In this document: positions 17,732-26,333 of the stretch, in pieces
Layout of the letters: each line of letters opens with the position of its first letter
Position numbering within the stretch: position 1 is the stretch's first letter
NCBI GenBank assembly: GCA_007695145.1
Contig: REEI01000094.1
Coordinates: 1 to 64,000 of the forward strand
Reading direction: 5' to 3'
DNA length: 64,000 nt
DNA from: Saprospirales bacterium
GTDB taxonomy: Bacteria > Bacteroidota > Bacteroidia > Chitinophagales > Saprospiraceae
Made by a program: the position numbers and the translations under genes
Notes under the pieces: generated by a model
Seen by the model: only the letters and a program-made list of their open reading frames with translations
Databases searched by the model: none
What the model was told of the DNA's origin: nothing

Positions 17732-18847
17732 TTATTTTTTTATCACCTTAAACCCTTGTTGCACTTCATCATTTTTTAGAAAGATGAGATAGGTGCCCGG
17801 CTCCAAATCAGAGAAATCGATCCGATCTACATCCATTCCTGAAAGAGAAGCAGACTTTAACAATTGTCCCTTGATGTCAAACAATTGATACTGCAAACCA
17901 TTTAGGGGTTTACTATATTCAATTTCTATAAACTCATTGGTGGGGTTTGGGAAGATCCTCCTGACCCCGATAGGCTCATTTTCTCCAATAGAAGTGATTA
18001 CACCGGAAACCTCCTCAGACCAGGCCACACAAGCATTATCATCAATAGATCGCACCAGATAAGGGCCAAATGCGCACTCATCATAAGAATCAAACCAGTA
18101 AATTGAGCTTTCATTGGAAACAAAGATCAACTCATCGGTCCAGAAGGAATAACAATGCCACTCCCAAAAGATGAGATCATCCACATTTAAAATTTTAAAT
18201 GTATCCCCTAGGTGGTAGAAGTATTCTACCTCAGGAACTATGGCATCTACATTTCTAAATTCCACTTCCAGGCTCAATCCCAGACTCATAATGAAATCAG
18301 GGCACTCTTCAGGAGCCCCTTCTGCATGGTAACTTCCTCCTTCTGTAACAATCAGCTCTTTGTCCGTGGCGTCGGAGATGGGCTCAAAGTTTCGAAACCA
18401 TTGTATATTGGTATCCATAGAAAAAATAAAAACCAGAGTATCTCCATTACAGAGAATAGTTTCCCCATTGGGTCCAACAGAATGGTCTCCAACAGATTCT
18501 ACAAATGGGAGGAGAAAAACATAGCCATCCAAAAGAACCTCTTCCGACCTCACTCTGCAAGTATCGTAGGTAACCTCCACGCTGAACCAGGCTGGAACAT
18601 CATCAAAGTAGTTGACAGTCAAAAAACTATCCGTAGCACCCGCTATAGCCACGGGATCATCTCCTCCTGATAAAGCCCTTTTGTACCACTGATAGGACTC
18701 AAACGATCCTGTGATGATTACTCCATCACTTTCCGGGCAAAGCATGAGGTCACCCTCTATCTTGGGCAAAACATCACACTGACCAAACAAATTAAATGCA
18801 GCAAAAAACACTGCCTTTAGAATAGTAAACTTTAATAAATTCTGCAT
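17732..18847 (-). CDS. Secreted protein with type IX secretion C-terminal domain
   Basis: A signal peptide of about 22 residues ends near NLFGQ. The mature part shows beta-rich Ig-like segments with cysteines (SDGVIITGSFESYQWYKRA, QWFRNFEPISDA) resembling PKD/Ig-type domains of Bacteroidota surface proteins. The final 75 residues are a T9SS sorting domain with the marks RRIFPNPTNEFIEIEY, QLFDIKGQLL, LEPGTYLIFL and a terminal KVIKK. The protein is therefore probably exported across the outer membrane and cleaved or anchored. The ligand is unknown. It has its own near-consensus promoter. Confidence 0.85.
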   Translation of the reverse strand: MQNLLKFTILKAVFFAAFNLFGQCDVLPKIEGDLMLCPESDGVIITGSFESYQWYKRALSGGDDPVAIAGATDSFLTVNYFDDVPAWFSVEVTYDTCRVRSEEVLLDGYVFLLPFVESVGDHSVGPNGETILCNGDTLVFIFSMDTNIQWFRNFEPISDATDKELIVTEGGSYHAEGAPEECPDFIMSLGLSLEVEFRNVDAIVPEVEYFYHLGDTFKILNVDDLIFWEWHCYSFWTDELIFVSNESSIYWFDSYDECAFGPYLVRSIDDNACVAWSEEVSGVITSIGENEPIGVRRIFPNPTNEFIEIEYSKPLNGLQYQLFDIKGQLLKSASLSGMDVDRIDFSDLEPGTYLIFLKNDEVQQGFKVIKK

Positions 18848-18872
18848 AATGGGTCTTGTTTTGTTTAAATCC

Positions 18873-18903
18873 CAAAGATAAAAATCCGAATGGATGTTTC
18901 AAA
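18873..18903 (-). promoter_or_regulatory. Near-consensus promoter of the T9SS cargo gene
   Basis: On the minus strand TTTG (18900..18903) and TATCTTTG (18873..18880) are separated by exactly 19 bases, a full match to the Bacteroidota consensus. It lies 26 bases before the ATG at 18847. Confidence 0.8.
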
Positions 18904-19006
18904 ATTAGTTGTAGTTAGCGAAGCTTATTCTGCCATTTGTGCTGTCCCTATCTTTTTTCGTAACACCGTTCGATTTACTATTTTTGAGCCGGAAAACGAA
19001 TAATTG

Positions 19007-20005
19007 ATGAGTATTGAGTTTAAAGACAGGCAGACTGCAGAGAAAAAGATGAATGAAATGGCCGGAAAGGGTGATTCGTTTCTGTTTCTCATCGATTATA
19101 GCATGGAAAAATGCCTCGTTTTGCCACCGGAAGATGCTGAAAAGGCAGGTATCTTTTACAAGTTTCAAGATCAGACCAACATAAAAACACAGATAAGCAA
19201 TTGCTCAAAGGTTTTTGCTAACACCTCATTGAAGTCTATACCTCCGTCCCGTGAGGTCTATGAAAATGCTTTTCAGAAAGTGATGGGGCAAATTCGTCTG
19301 GGGAACACCTATCTCATTAATTTGTGCTTTGAATCAAGACTGCTGAATTGCCCCAGTTTTTCCGACATCTTCATTCAGGCCGGTGCACCTTACAAACTAT
19401 GGCTAAAAGATCAATTTATTGTATTTTCCCCTGAGCGTTTTGTCCATATAAAAGACCGTAAAATCAGCACTTATCCAATGAAGGGTACAATAAACATGGA
19501 CCTGCCCGGTGCCGCTGAAATGCTTCTGAACGATCCAAAGGAAATGGCAGAGCATTACACAATTGTGGATTTGCTGAGGAATGACTTATCCATTGTTTCA
19601 AAGAAAGTTCGGGTAGACAAATTCAGATTTCTGGATGAGATTAACATCGGCAAAAGGAGGCTACTCCAGACAAGCACTTCCATTTCCGGTGAATTACCTG
19701 AGGACTACAGCCATAGTTTGGGAAGCATAATATTTAGTATGCTGCCTGCAGGAAGCATTACCGGAGCCCCAAAAAAGAAGACAGTAGAAATACTGGCTGA
19801 AACCGAGAATTTTGACCGGGGATTTTACACGGGCATTGCAGGCATCTACAAGAATGGCATACTAGATAGTTGTGTGCTCATAAGATTCATTGAAAAAAGA
19901 GGGAATCAGTTTTTCTATAAAAGTGGTGGAGGCATTACTTTTCAGAGCAATTCGGATAAAGAGTATCAGGAACTCAAAGAAAAAATATATGTGCCTTTTA
20001 CTTGA
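19007..20005 (+). CDS. pabB: Aminodeoxychorismate synthase component I (chorismate-binding)
   Basis: The protein converts chorismate plus ammonia to 4-amino-4-deoxychorismate for folate synthesis. The C-terminal chorismate-binding signature is clear: TYPMKGTI, HYTIVDLLRNDLS, the SIIFSMLPAGSITGAPKKK block and RGFYTGIAGI. It is the short form of about 330 residues and lacks the full N-terminal domain of enterobacterial PabB. The frame opens at TTG 19004, but ATG at 19007 is preferred. TATTTTTG at 18979..18986 is a likely -7 box. The 3' end overlaps pabC by 17 bases. Confidence 0.88.
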   Translation: MSIEFKDRQTAEKKMNEMAGKGDSFLFLIDYSMEKCLVLPPEDAEKAGIFYKFQDQTNIKTQISNCSKVFANTSLKSIPPSREVYENAFQKVMGQIRLGNTYLINLCFESRLLNCPSFSDIFIQAGAPYKLWLKDQFIVFSPERFVHIKDRKISTYPMKGTINMDLPGAAEMLLNDPKEMAEHYTIVDLLRNDLSIVSKKVRVDKFRFLDEINIGKRRLLQTSTSISGELPEDYSHSLGSIIFSMLPAGSITGAPKKKTVEILAETENFDRGFYTGIAGIYKNGILDSCVLIRFIEKRGNQFFYKSGGGITFQSNSDKEYQELKEKIYVPFT

Positions 20006-20603
20006 AAGTATCAGATATCAGGATGGTCGCTTCCATCTACTGGAATACCACCTGGAAAGAATGCGCTCCTCCTGTGAAAAACTGAATCTCCCGATACCAA
20101 CCGATCTGCAAAAACATCTCACTCCTCCGACCGGCCTTCAAAAAGGCCGATGGAAGGTCCGGGTATTGTACGATTCGGAAATAAAAAATGTTGAGTGGCT
20201 ACCCTACCAAAAAGCCCAAACCAAAAGAGTTCTGCTCATCGCGAAAAACTCATTAAATTACTCCCTTAAACTGGCGAACCGAAGTTTTTTCGAAGGATTA
20301 AAAACCAATCATCCGAATTTCGATGATTTTATTATTGTAAAGAATAACCAAATTACCGACGGCACCTACAGCAATATTCTGGTTAAACTCAATGGCCGGT
20401 GGTTCACGCCTTCTCACCCCCTCCTCAAAGGAGTTCAGCGACAGTTTTTATTGAATTCCGGTCTTATCCACCCAATTCCCATCAGCCCGGAAATCCTTTT
20501 AAATCAGGCTGAACAAATAAAGTTAATCAATGCAATGATGCCCATGGAGGATTGTATTGATCTGGTAACAGAAAATATTTATATCGATGGGAAATTAAAG
20601 TGA
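19989..20603 (+). CDS. pabC: Aminotransferase class IV, probable aminodeoxychorismate lyase
   Basis: The product would release 4-aminobenzoate and pyruvate from aminodeoxychorismate with PLP. Family marks are RYQDGRFHLLEYHLERM near the start, a Lys in SLKLANRSFFEGL that fits the PLP lysine position, ITDGTYSNILV for the phosphate-binding loop, and the C-terminal LLKGVQRQFLL. The frame is open further upstream, but ATG at 19989 begins the homologous part and gives 204 residues, somewhat short for the family. The start lies inside the end of pabB, so translation is coupled. The pairing with pabB supports the lyase role. Confidence 0.82.
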   Translation: MCLLLESIRYQDGRFHLLEYHLERMRSSCEKLNLPIPTDLQKHLTPPTGLQKGRWKVRVLYDSEIKNVEWLPYQKAQTKRVLLIAKNSLNYSLKLANRSFFEGLKTNHPNFDDFIIVKNNQITDGTYSNILVKLNGRWFTPSHPLLKGVQRQFLLNSGLIHPIPISPEILLNQAEQIKLINAMMPMEDCIDLVTENIYIDGKLK

Positions 20604-20786
20604 AATGGATTTCACACATCATTTGCACCCATAAATGAGCTGTTTTACAAAAGTGCCTTCAGAAACAAAACCCTCGGAGATTTACCCGGTCTAGTTATGT
20701 TACTTTTGGCTAGGTACCCACTGCGGTGAAAAAAGCCATAAGTTCTTATCAACCCCTTATTCAGTTTTCAACTCCTCCTCCAAGCT

Positions 20787-21848
20787 CTAATCCAATGATT
20801 CAATAAAAACCATACGTACCGTTCTTCGACCAATGGTATCTGAGGCCAGTCTTGGATCGTAGAAATACTGTTCAATAATTGGGTCCCGAAATGATACCCG
20901 GTAGGTATCTATATAATCCTCAAGAGCGGCGGCAGCCCTCCGTTCTATATCCCCACTACCCGAGAAAAGCACCTGAAGAGTCGTTCCTCCCTCTATCCTG
21001 AGATAGTCAAAGCTGCGATTGGGCAGCGAATCCTGAAGAGGAATAGCCATGAACTTATTCAAACTGTCGGAAACTTCACTATCCTGTATCAACCCAATTG
21101 GCATTCCTGCAGAACGCAAATTGTTTTTCGCCACATACTCCGCCAGATCATTGAGCAACTCATCATCAAAACCGGAACCCGGTGCAGCAACCGGAACAGG
21201 GCCATTGATCAGCAAGTGAAATCCGGGGTGCCTGATCCTGCTTATCTCAAAACCATCAAATACATTGGTTGGAAAGTGAGCTTTCAAATACTGATTCAAT
21301 CGCTCGCTAGCCTTCCTGTGTTTTTCAAGGTGTTTCTTACCGTATTCATTCCACCAGGCGGGAATATTGTATGGAAAGGAGAAAATCCTTCTCCTCACCC
21401 ATTTAATATCAATCATTGCGCCTGTCCCGGGAATAATTTCAAAATCCTCCACATCCAAAAACCGGCTGTTGAGTTGTTTGTCTGATATAAGACTCAAGTG
21501 TTGAAATACTTTAGCATTCCTTCCTCCTCCCAGCTCATTGATAATCAATCCACCTTTTCGGTCGCAAACTTCAGACCGCCAGTTAAGTTGTCCTCTGGAA
21601 CTCCCTTCTATTTCAGTCAATTTAATTTTGTATCCGGTGTCATTGGGAAAATACCAATCTCTATAGGTCTCAAAGGAAGAAAGCACGCGAAAGGCCCCAC
21701 TGGCCGGCACCCTTACACTTATCCTTTCCTCTGTTTGGTACTCATTGGGGAGGACAATGCTGACCAGTAGCAAGGCCAGCAACAGCGCTATAACGGATAT
21801 GACTGTATACTTCCAAAGGGGTTTCACCTGAAATGATTTTTCCGGCAC
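20787..21848 (-). CDS. Membrane-anchored SRPBCC / GyrI-like ligand-binding protein
   Basis: An N-terminal membrane helix (about residues 12-32) is followed by a START/SRPBCC-like fold: residues 38-185 begin ISVRVPASGAFRVLSSFETYRDW, as in polyketide-cyclase-like proteins of Bacteroidota. Residues about 195-350 resemble the GyrI-like small-molecule-binding fold, with paired beta-alpha-beta units and a C-terminal IEQYFYDPR. A single helix with the rest outside the cytoplasmic membrane is the likely topology. The ligand is unknown. It stands alone and converges with pabC. Confidence 0.6.
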   Translation of the reverse strand: MPEKSFQVKPLWKYTVISVIALLLALLLVSIVLPNEYQTEERISVRVPASGAFRVLSSFETYRDWYFPNDTGYKIKLTEIEGSSRGQLNWRSEVCDRKGGLIINELGGGRNAKVFQHLSLISDKQLNSRFLDVEDFEIIPGTGAMIDIKWVRRRIFSFPYNIPAWWNEYGKKHLEKHRKASERLNQYLKAHFPTNVFDGFEISRIRHPGFHLLINGPVPVAAPGSGFDDELLNDLAEYVAKNNLRSAGMPIGLIQDSEVSDSLNKFMAIPLQDSLPNRSFDYLRIEGGTTLQVLFSGSGDIERRAAAALEDYIDTYRVSFRDPIIEQYFYDPRLASDTIGRRTVRMVFIESLD

Positions 21849-22450
21849 AAAATAAGGATTATTCTTATAGCGACCAAATTGCTGCCCAATAACGATAAAG
21901 ACATATCCTTTTGTTTGAAATTTCTGACCGACAACAATTCAATGGAGACTCCAAAAACCTGGTCGACCCAATTCCCGAGTTTGGGAACATTTTTCACAAT
22001 CAATGAATAAGGGGAAATTTATTACTAAAGTTTTTCGCGAGCTAACCAATATAAATTCAGTAGTTTATATAGCAATAAAATGCATGATTTAATCATTTTT
22101 TCATTGGTTTGTCCATGACTTATGCTCATTTTCCACTTCTCATCAATCAAATTCTTTTAGGCCGGAAAAGAAGGTAGAAGACTCCGGGCCGATACGCTAA
22201 TTTTGATGTAATCTGCTACAGAAATTTAATAGAAATATCCCTTAGTCTTGCTCTTAGGATTCGATAAACAGTCTCGTAAAGCAAACTATATCTGATTCAT
22301 TGAGAAATGCGAAACTTGAGTTTTTTAGAGATGCTTAGAGAAGTGAATGAATGGATTCAGGTAAAAATTTAATCGATGTAGCAGGCCTGGTGCTCCTTAA
22401 ATTTAGTATGCCATTTTATGTTTCCCTACCTGAATTGCACCGTTCGTGAT
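21849..22450. other. Intergenic region, no gene seen
   Basis: About 600 AT-rich bases separate the divergent SRPBCC gene and the kynurenine operon. I see no coding frame, repeat or hairpin of note until the operon promoter at 22451. Confidence 0.5.
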
Positions 22451-22482
22451 TTTGCAAAAGCCGTCACTTCTTCGTACCTTTA
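22451..22482 (+). promoter_or_regulatory. Promoter of the kynurenine operon
   Basis: TTTG at 22451..22454 and TACCTTTA at 22475..22482 are 20 bases apart, matching the Bacteroidota promoter arrangement with one mismatch in the -7 box. Transcription would start about 10 bases before the ATG at 22502. The boxes fall inside the upstream extension of the first frame, which argues for the shorter protein. Confidence 0.7.
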
Positions 22483-22501
22483 CCCCAAAGAAAACTTCAG
22501 A

Positions 22502-22915
22502 ATGAAAAATAGCAAACTGGTTGAGGGAAAAGCCAAGCCCAGGGGTAAATTTCCTCACATCAAAAGAGCAGGAGACTTCCTCTATGTGAGTGGCACAAGT
22601 TCCAGGAGGCCTGACAATACTTTTGTCGGTGCAGAGGTGGATGAAGTGGGGACTACAAAACTTGATATCCGCCAACAGACAAGAGCGGTACTCGAAAACA
22701 TTGAAGATATACTAAAATCTGAGGGAGCCGGACTCAGCGACATCATTGATATTACAACCTTTCTTGTGAATATGAATGATTTTGGAGGTTACAATGAAGT
22801 TTACGCGGATTTTTTTGACTACAGTGGCCCCACCCGAACTACGGTAGCAGTGCATCAATTGCCACACCCCCTCTTATTGATAGAAATTAAGGCCATTGCG
22901 TATAAGCCACTTTAA
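22502..22915 (+). CDS. amnD: 2-aminomuconate deaminase (RidA superfamily)
   Basis: The protein resembles 2-aminomuconate deaminase, which converts 2-aminomuconate to 4-oxalocrotonate after ACMS decarboxylation and semialdehyde oxidation in kynurenine catabolism. It shows [30 protein letters not shown] and the long C-terminal run from [17 protein letters not shown] to [14 protein letters not shown]. The length of 137 residues fits the family. The open frame begins at 22418, but the promoter at 22451..22482 and the family alignment point to ATG at 22502. It is the first gene of the operon; 12 bases separate it from the next. Confidence 0.85.
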   Translation: MKNSKLVEGKAKPRGKFPHIKRAGDFLYVSGTSSRRPDNTFVGAEVDEVGTTKLDIRQQTRAVLENIEDILKSEGAGLSDIIDITTFLVNMNDFGGYNEVYADFFDYSGPTRTTVAVHQLPHPLLLIEIKAIAYKPL

Positions 22916-22927
22916 ATCTCTCACCAA

Positions 22928-24181
22928 ATGAAACGGAATCTACTCATTCTTACTACCTGTATGTCTATAATTCTTTTACAGGCCTGCGGAAGCTCAAATG
23001 AGGAAGTAATTCAAACTTCCAGGCAATATACCGTTATTCTCTCTTTGGACGGCTTTAGGTGGGATTACGCAGACCACACCCCTACTCCACATTTGGACTA
23101 TATAGCCCGGAAGGGTGTAAAAGCCGAATCTTTGATCCCTGTTTTCCCCAGTGGCACTTTTGCGAATCACTACAGTATGGCAACAGGTCTGCATCCGGAT
23201 AACCATGGAATAGTCGCAAACCGATTCAGCTGCCCCATTTTGCAGAGGGATTACAACAAAGGAGATCGGTCAACAGTAAGAGAGGGTATGTTTTATAGTG
23301 GGGAGCCAATTTGGGTCACTGCCAACAAGCATGGCTTGCGCACAGCTGCCTTTTACTGGGTCGGGAGCGAAGCCGATGTCATGGGAATCAGACCAGATAT
23401 CTGGAAAAAATACTCCAATGATTTTCCCTACGGAGACCGGGTCGACTCTGTAGCCCACTGGTTGTCACTGCCCGAACCTGATCGACCCGATCTTATCATG
23501 TGGTATTATCACCAAATTGATAGTGATGGCCACAGATACGGCCCTTTGGCAGACAGCTTATTAATGACTGTCCGCATGAAAGATAGCCTGATCGGGGTTT
23601 TTCTCAATAAAATTGATGATTTACCCTATAGGGATCAAATTAATTTTATTGTGGTTTCGGACCATGGGATGACGGAAATAAACAGGGATGAAATCATATA
23701 TCTCGACTTATTGGTTGACACTTCTCTGATCGAATTAATTGATGGCGGAGGAGCAATAATGAACATTAAGGCCAGAAAGGGAAAAAAAGAAGAACTCTAC
23801 CACTCACTTAAAGCAATTGATAAGCTCTCAGTCTGGAAATCAGGAGAAGTGCCTGAGCGATTTCACTACGGCACACATCCCCGAACTCACGATATAGTTG
23901 TCCTGGCCGATCTTGGATATCTAATCGGCTGGAGTAGCAGGAACTACACCTTTATAGGAGCCCACAACTACGATAATTTTGAGCCCGATATGCATGGAAT
24001 TTTCTACGCTATGGGTCCTGCCTTTGAAAGAGGAGTGGTGCTGGAGTCCTTTCAAAATATTTCCATCTATCCACTCCTTTCCTACCTGTTGGGAATAGAG
24101 CCTGCAAGAAACGACGCAGAACTCTACCCCTTAGAGGCCGGATTGCTGCTAAAAAACAATAAAAAAACTGACAATGAGTGA
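22928..24181 (+). CDS. Lipoprotein nucleotide pyrophosphatase/phosphodiesterase (ENPP type)
   Basis: This is a type I phosphodiesterase/nucleotide pyrophosphatase of the alkaline phosphatase superfamily. A lipoprotein signal ends in LLQAC with Cys20. Metal ligands and nucleophile are in place: Asp41 in LSLDGFRWD, Thr77 in FPSGTFANHYSMATGLHPDNHG, QIDSDGHRYGP, VVSDHGM and a late His in the GAHNYDN/MHG region. ENPP enzymes cut phosphodiester or pyrophosphate bonds in nucleotides such as NAD or nucleoside triphosphates. It acts outside the cytoplasm. Its end overlaps tryptophan dioxygenase by 8 bases, so it is a coupled member of the kynurenine operon. Confidence 0.85.
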   Translation: MKRNLLILTTCMSIILLQACGSSNEEVIQTSRQYTVILSLDGFRWDYADHTPTPHLDYIARKGVKAESLIPVFPSGTFANHYSMATGLHPDNHGIVANRFSCPILQRDYNKGDRSTVREGMFYSGEPIWVTANKHGLRTAAFYWVGSEADVMGIRPDIWKKYSNDFPYGDRVDSVAHWLSLPEPDRPDLIMWYYHQIDSDGHRYGPLADSLLMTVRMKDSLIGVFLNKIDDLPYRDQINFIVVSDHGMTEINRDEIIYLDLLVDTSLIELIDGGGAIMNIKARKGKKEELYHSLKAIDKLSVWKSGEVPERFHYGTHPRTHDIVVLADLGYLIGWSSRNYTFIGAHNYDNFEPDMHGIFYAMGPAFERGVVLESFQNISIYPLLSYLLGIEPARNDAELYPLEAGLLLKNNKKTDNE

Positions 24182-25283
24182 AAAATATACCAGTATTCAC
24201 TACCACAACTACCTGCAATTAGACAAGATACTCTCCGCTCAGGACTTGAGGAGTGCAATGGACGGGGAAGCTGCCCATGATGAAATGCTATTCATTATCA
24301 TCCATCAAGTCTATGAGTTGTGGTTTAAAGAAATAGGTCACGACCTAGGATCAGTTACCGGGATGTTTGAATCAGATAATGTGGATGAAAAAAGTATCGG
24401 TCTGGCTGTGGCCAGACTTGACCGCGTAATTGAAATCCTGAAAGTGCTGATAGCTCAAATACGTGTTCTCGAAACCATGACCTCACTGGATTTCCTGGAT
24501 TTTCGAAATTATCTCTTTCCGGCTTCGGGATTCCAGTCTTTTCAATTTCGCATGGTTGAATTAATGTTGGGCTTAAAATCCGGTCAGCGCATTACCTACA
24601 ATCAGGCGCCCTATACGGATGCCTTTGAGGGCAGGCAACGACAAAGACTAAAAGAGTTGGAAAGCTCAAAATCCATGCTCGATTTATTGGAGGCCTGGCT
24701 AGAGCGAACGCCATTTCTCGAGTTTAAAAATTTTAACTTTTTAACTGCCTACAAGGAAGCGGTAAAAAATATGCTTAATGAGGAGTCAGAGGCCATCCGA
24801 TCCTCTCCCATTCTTAAAGAGGATGAAAAAAAAATGAGGTTAACTATGCTGGGTGACACGGACACCTATTTTGCCTCTGTATTGGATGAGACTCACCACA
24901 ATCAACTGATAGAAAAAGGCGAGCTTCGCCTTAGTTACAAGGCTACTATGGCAGCACTGTTGATAAACTTGTACAGGGATGAACCAATTCTTCAAATGCC
25001 CTATCTGTTTATCTCCAAGTTGCTGGAGATTGATGATCTGCTGACCACCTGGAGATTTAGGCACGCTCAGATGGTTATGCGAATGCTGGGCAGGAAAACT
25101 GGCACAGGTGGTTCATCCGGGCATAAATACCTTAGGGAAACAGCAGATAAACATAAAATCTTCAGTGATCTTCACAATATTTCCACTCTACTCATCCCCC
25201 GTTCCATGTTGCCAAAATTACCCAACGAGCTAAAAATGGAGTTGGGTTTTTATTTCACCGAGAAAAAGCAGAATGATGATTAA
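24174..25283 (+). CDS. kynA: Tryptophan 2,3-dioxygenase
   Basis: This haem enzyme opens the indole ring of tryptophan to N-formylkynurenine. The family signatures are YHNYLQLDKIL, the HDEMLFIIIHQVYELWFKEI block, SGFQSFQFRMVELMLG, and the late FRHAQMVMRMLGRKTGTGG with the following SSGHKYL. At 369 residues it is longer than proteobacterial enzymes, owing to a middle insertion (about residues 150-230). It overlaps both neighbours: the phosphodiesterase by 8 bases and ACMSD by 11. No kynurenine formamidase gene is nearby. Confidence 0.95.
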   Translation: MSEKYTSIHYHNYLQLDKILSAQDLRSAMDGEAAHDEMLFIIIHQVYELWFKEIGHDLGSVTGMFESDNVDEKSIGLAVARLDRVIEILKVLIAQIRVLETMTSLDFLDFRNYLFPASGFQSFQFRMVELMLGLKSGQRITYNQAPYTDAFEGRQRQRLKELESSKSMLDLLEAWLERTPFLEFKNFNFLTAYKEAVKNMLNEESEAIRSSPILKEDEKKMRLTMLGDTDTYFASVLDETHHNQLIEKGELRLSYKATMAALLINLYRDEPILQMPYLFISKLLEIDDLLTTWRFRHAQMVMRMLGRKTGTGGSSGHKYLRETADKHKIFSDLHNISTLLIPRSMLPKLPNELKMELGFYFTEKKQNDD

Positions 25284-26316
25284 CGTTGATGGTAAAGACC
25301 TCTTGAAAATTGATATACATACCCACATTATGCCGGAGCATATGCCGCGATGGGCAGAAAAGTTTGGCTATGGGGGGTTTATTCATTTAGATCACCACAA
25401 GCCCTGTTGTGCCCGAATGATGCAGGACGACAAATTCTTCAGGGAGGTAATGGACAATTGCTGGGATCCGGAAAGCCGGATGAAAGAATGCAAAGAACAC
25501 CATGTAGATGTTCAGGTACTATCTACCATTCCCGTTTTGTTCAGTTACTGGGCAGAGCCTCAGGATGCCCTGGATGTATCGCGTTTCCTCAATGATCATA
25601 TTGCAGGTATTGTAGATCGATACCCCAAAAGATTTGTTGGCTTGGGAACAGTCCCCATGCAGGCACCTGAACTTGCCATTAAAGAAATGGAGCGCTGCGT
25701 CAAGGATCTCGGTCTTGCAGGCATAGAAATCGGCTCCCATATCAATGACTGGAACCTCTCAGACCCTGCTTTATTTCCCTTTTTCCAGGCGGCTGAAGAG
25801 TTTGGAGCTTCCATTTTTGTTCATCCCTGGGATATGATGGGCAAAGACAAGATGAGCCGATATTGGCTTCCGTGGTTGGTAGGAATGCCAGCCGAAACTT
25901 CACTAGCAATTTGCTCTATGATATTCGGAGGGGTTTTTGAACGATTGCCAAACTTGAGGGTGGCATTTGCCCACGGAGGTGGATCATTCCCCGCCACTAT
26001 TGGCCGTATTGAGCACGGGTTCAATGTAAGGCCGGATCTATGCGCCATCGACAACAATGTCAATCCCAAAGAATACCTCGGTAAATTTTACCTGGATTCC
26101 CTTGTTCACGATCCCAGAATGCTGGATTACATAGTCGATTTGGTTGGAAAAGATAAGGTTGCTCTGGGCACAGACTACCCTTTCCCACTGGGAGAACTCG
26201 AGCCCGGAAAATTGATTGAAGGCATGCCCTGGGACACAGAAACCAAAGAAAAACTTCTCAGCGGAAATGCCCTAAATTGGCTAGGCCTTTCAAAACAAAA
26301 TTTCCTCAATCCCTAA
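25273..26316 (+). CDS. acmsd: 2-amino-3-carboxymuconate-6-semialdehyde decarboxylase
   Basis: ACMSD is a zinc amidohydrolase that decarboxylates ACMS and so diverts it from quinolinate and NAD synthesis. Metal and catalytic residues are visible: DIHTHIMPEHMP (HxH), FVHPWDMMG, VAFAHGGGSFP and LGTDYPFPLGE. The substrate-binding segment MKECKEHHVDVQVLSTIPVLFSYWA is also typical. Length is 347 residues. It overlaps kynA, and the kynU start follows 17 bases after its stop. In this operon it indicates degradation of tryptophan for carbon and nitrogen. Confidence 0.93.
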   Translation: MMINVDGKDLLKIDIHTHIMPEHMPRWAEKFGYGGFIHLDHHKPCCARMMQDDKFFREVMDNCWDPESRMKECKEHHVDVQVLSTIPVLFSYWAEPQDALDVSRFLNDHIAGIVDRYPKRFVGLGTVPMQAPELAIKEMERCVKDLGLAGIEIGSHINDWNLSDPALFPFFQAAEEFGASIFVHPWDMMGKDKMSRYWLPWLVGMPAETSLAICSMIFGGVFERLPNLRVAFAHGGGSFPATIGRIEHGFNVRPDLCAIDNNVNPKEYLGKFYLDSLVHDPRMLDYIVDLVGKDKVALGTDYPFPLGELEPGKLIEGMPWDTETKEKLLSGNALNWLGLSKQNFLNP

Positions 26317-26333
26317 TCTTAGACAAACTCTTT

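Noticed and set aside
18212-18670. 152-codon plus-strand frame opposite the T9SS cargo gene
   Set aside because: Antisense frame without a recognisable domain; the minus-strand gene has a signal peptide, a sorting domain and a promoter.
22418-22501. N-terminal extension of the 2-aminomuconate deaminase
   Set aside because: It overlaps the promoter boxes and is not part of the conserved family sequence.
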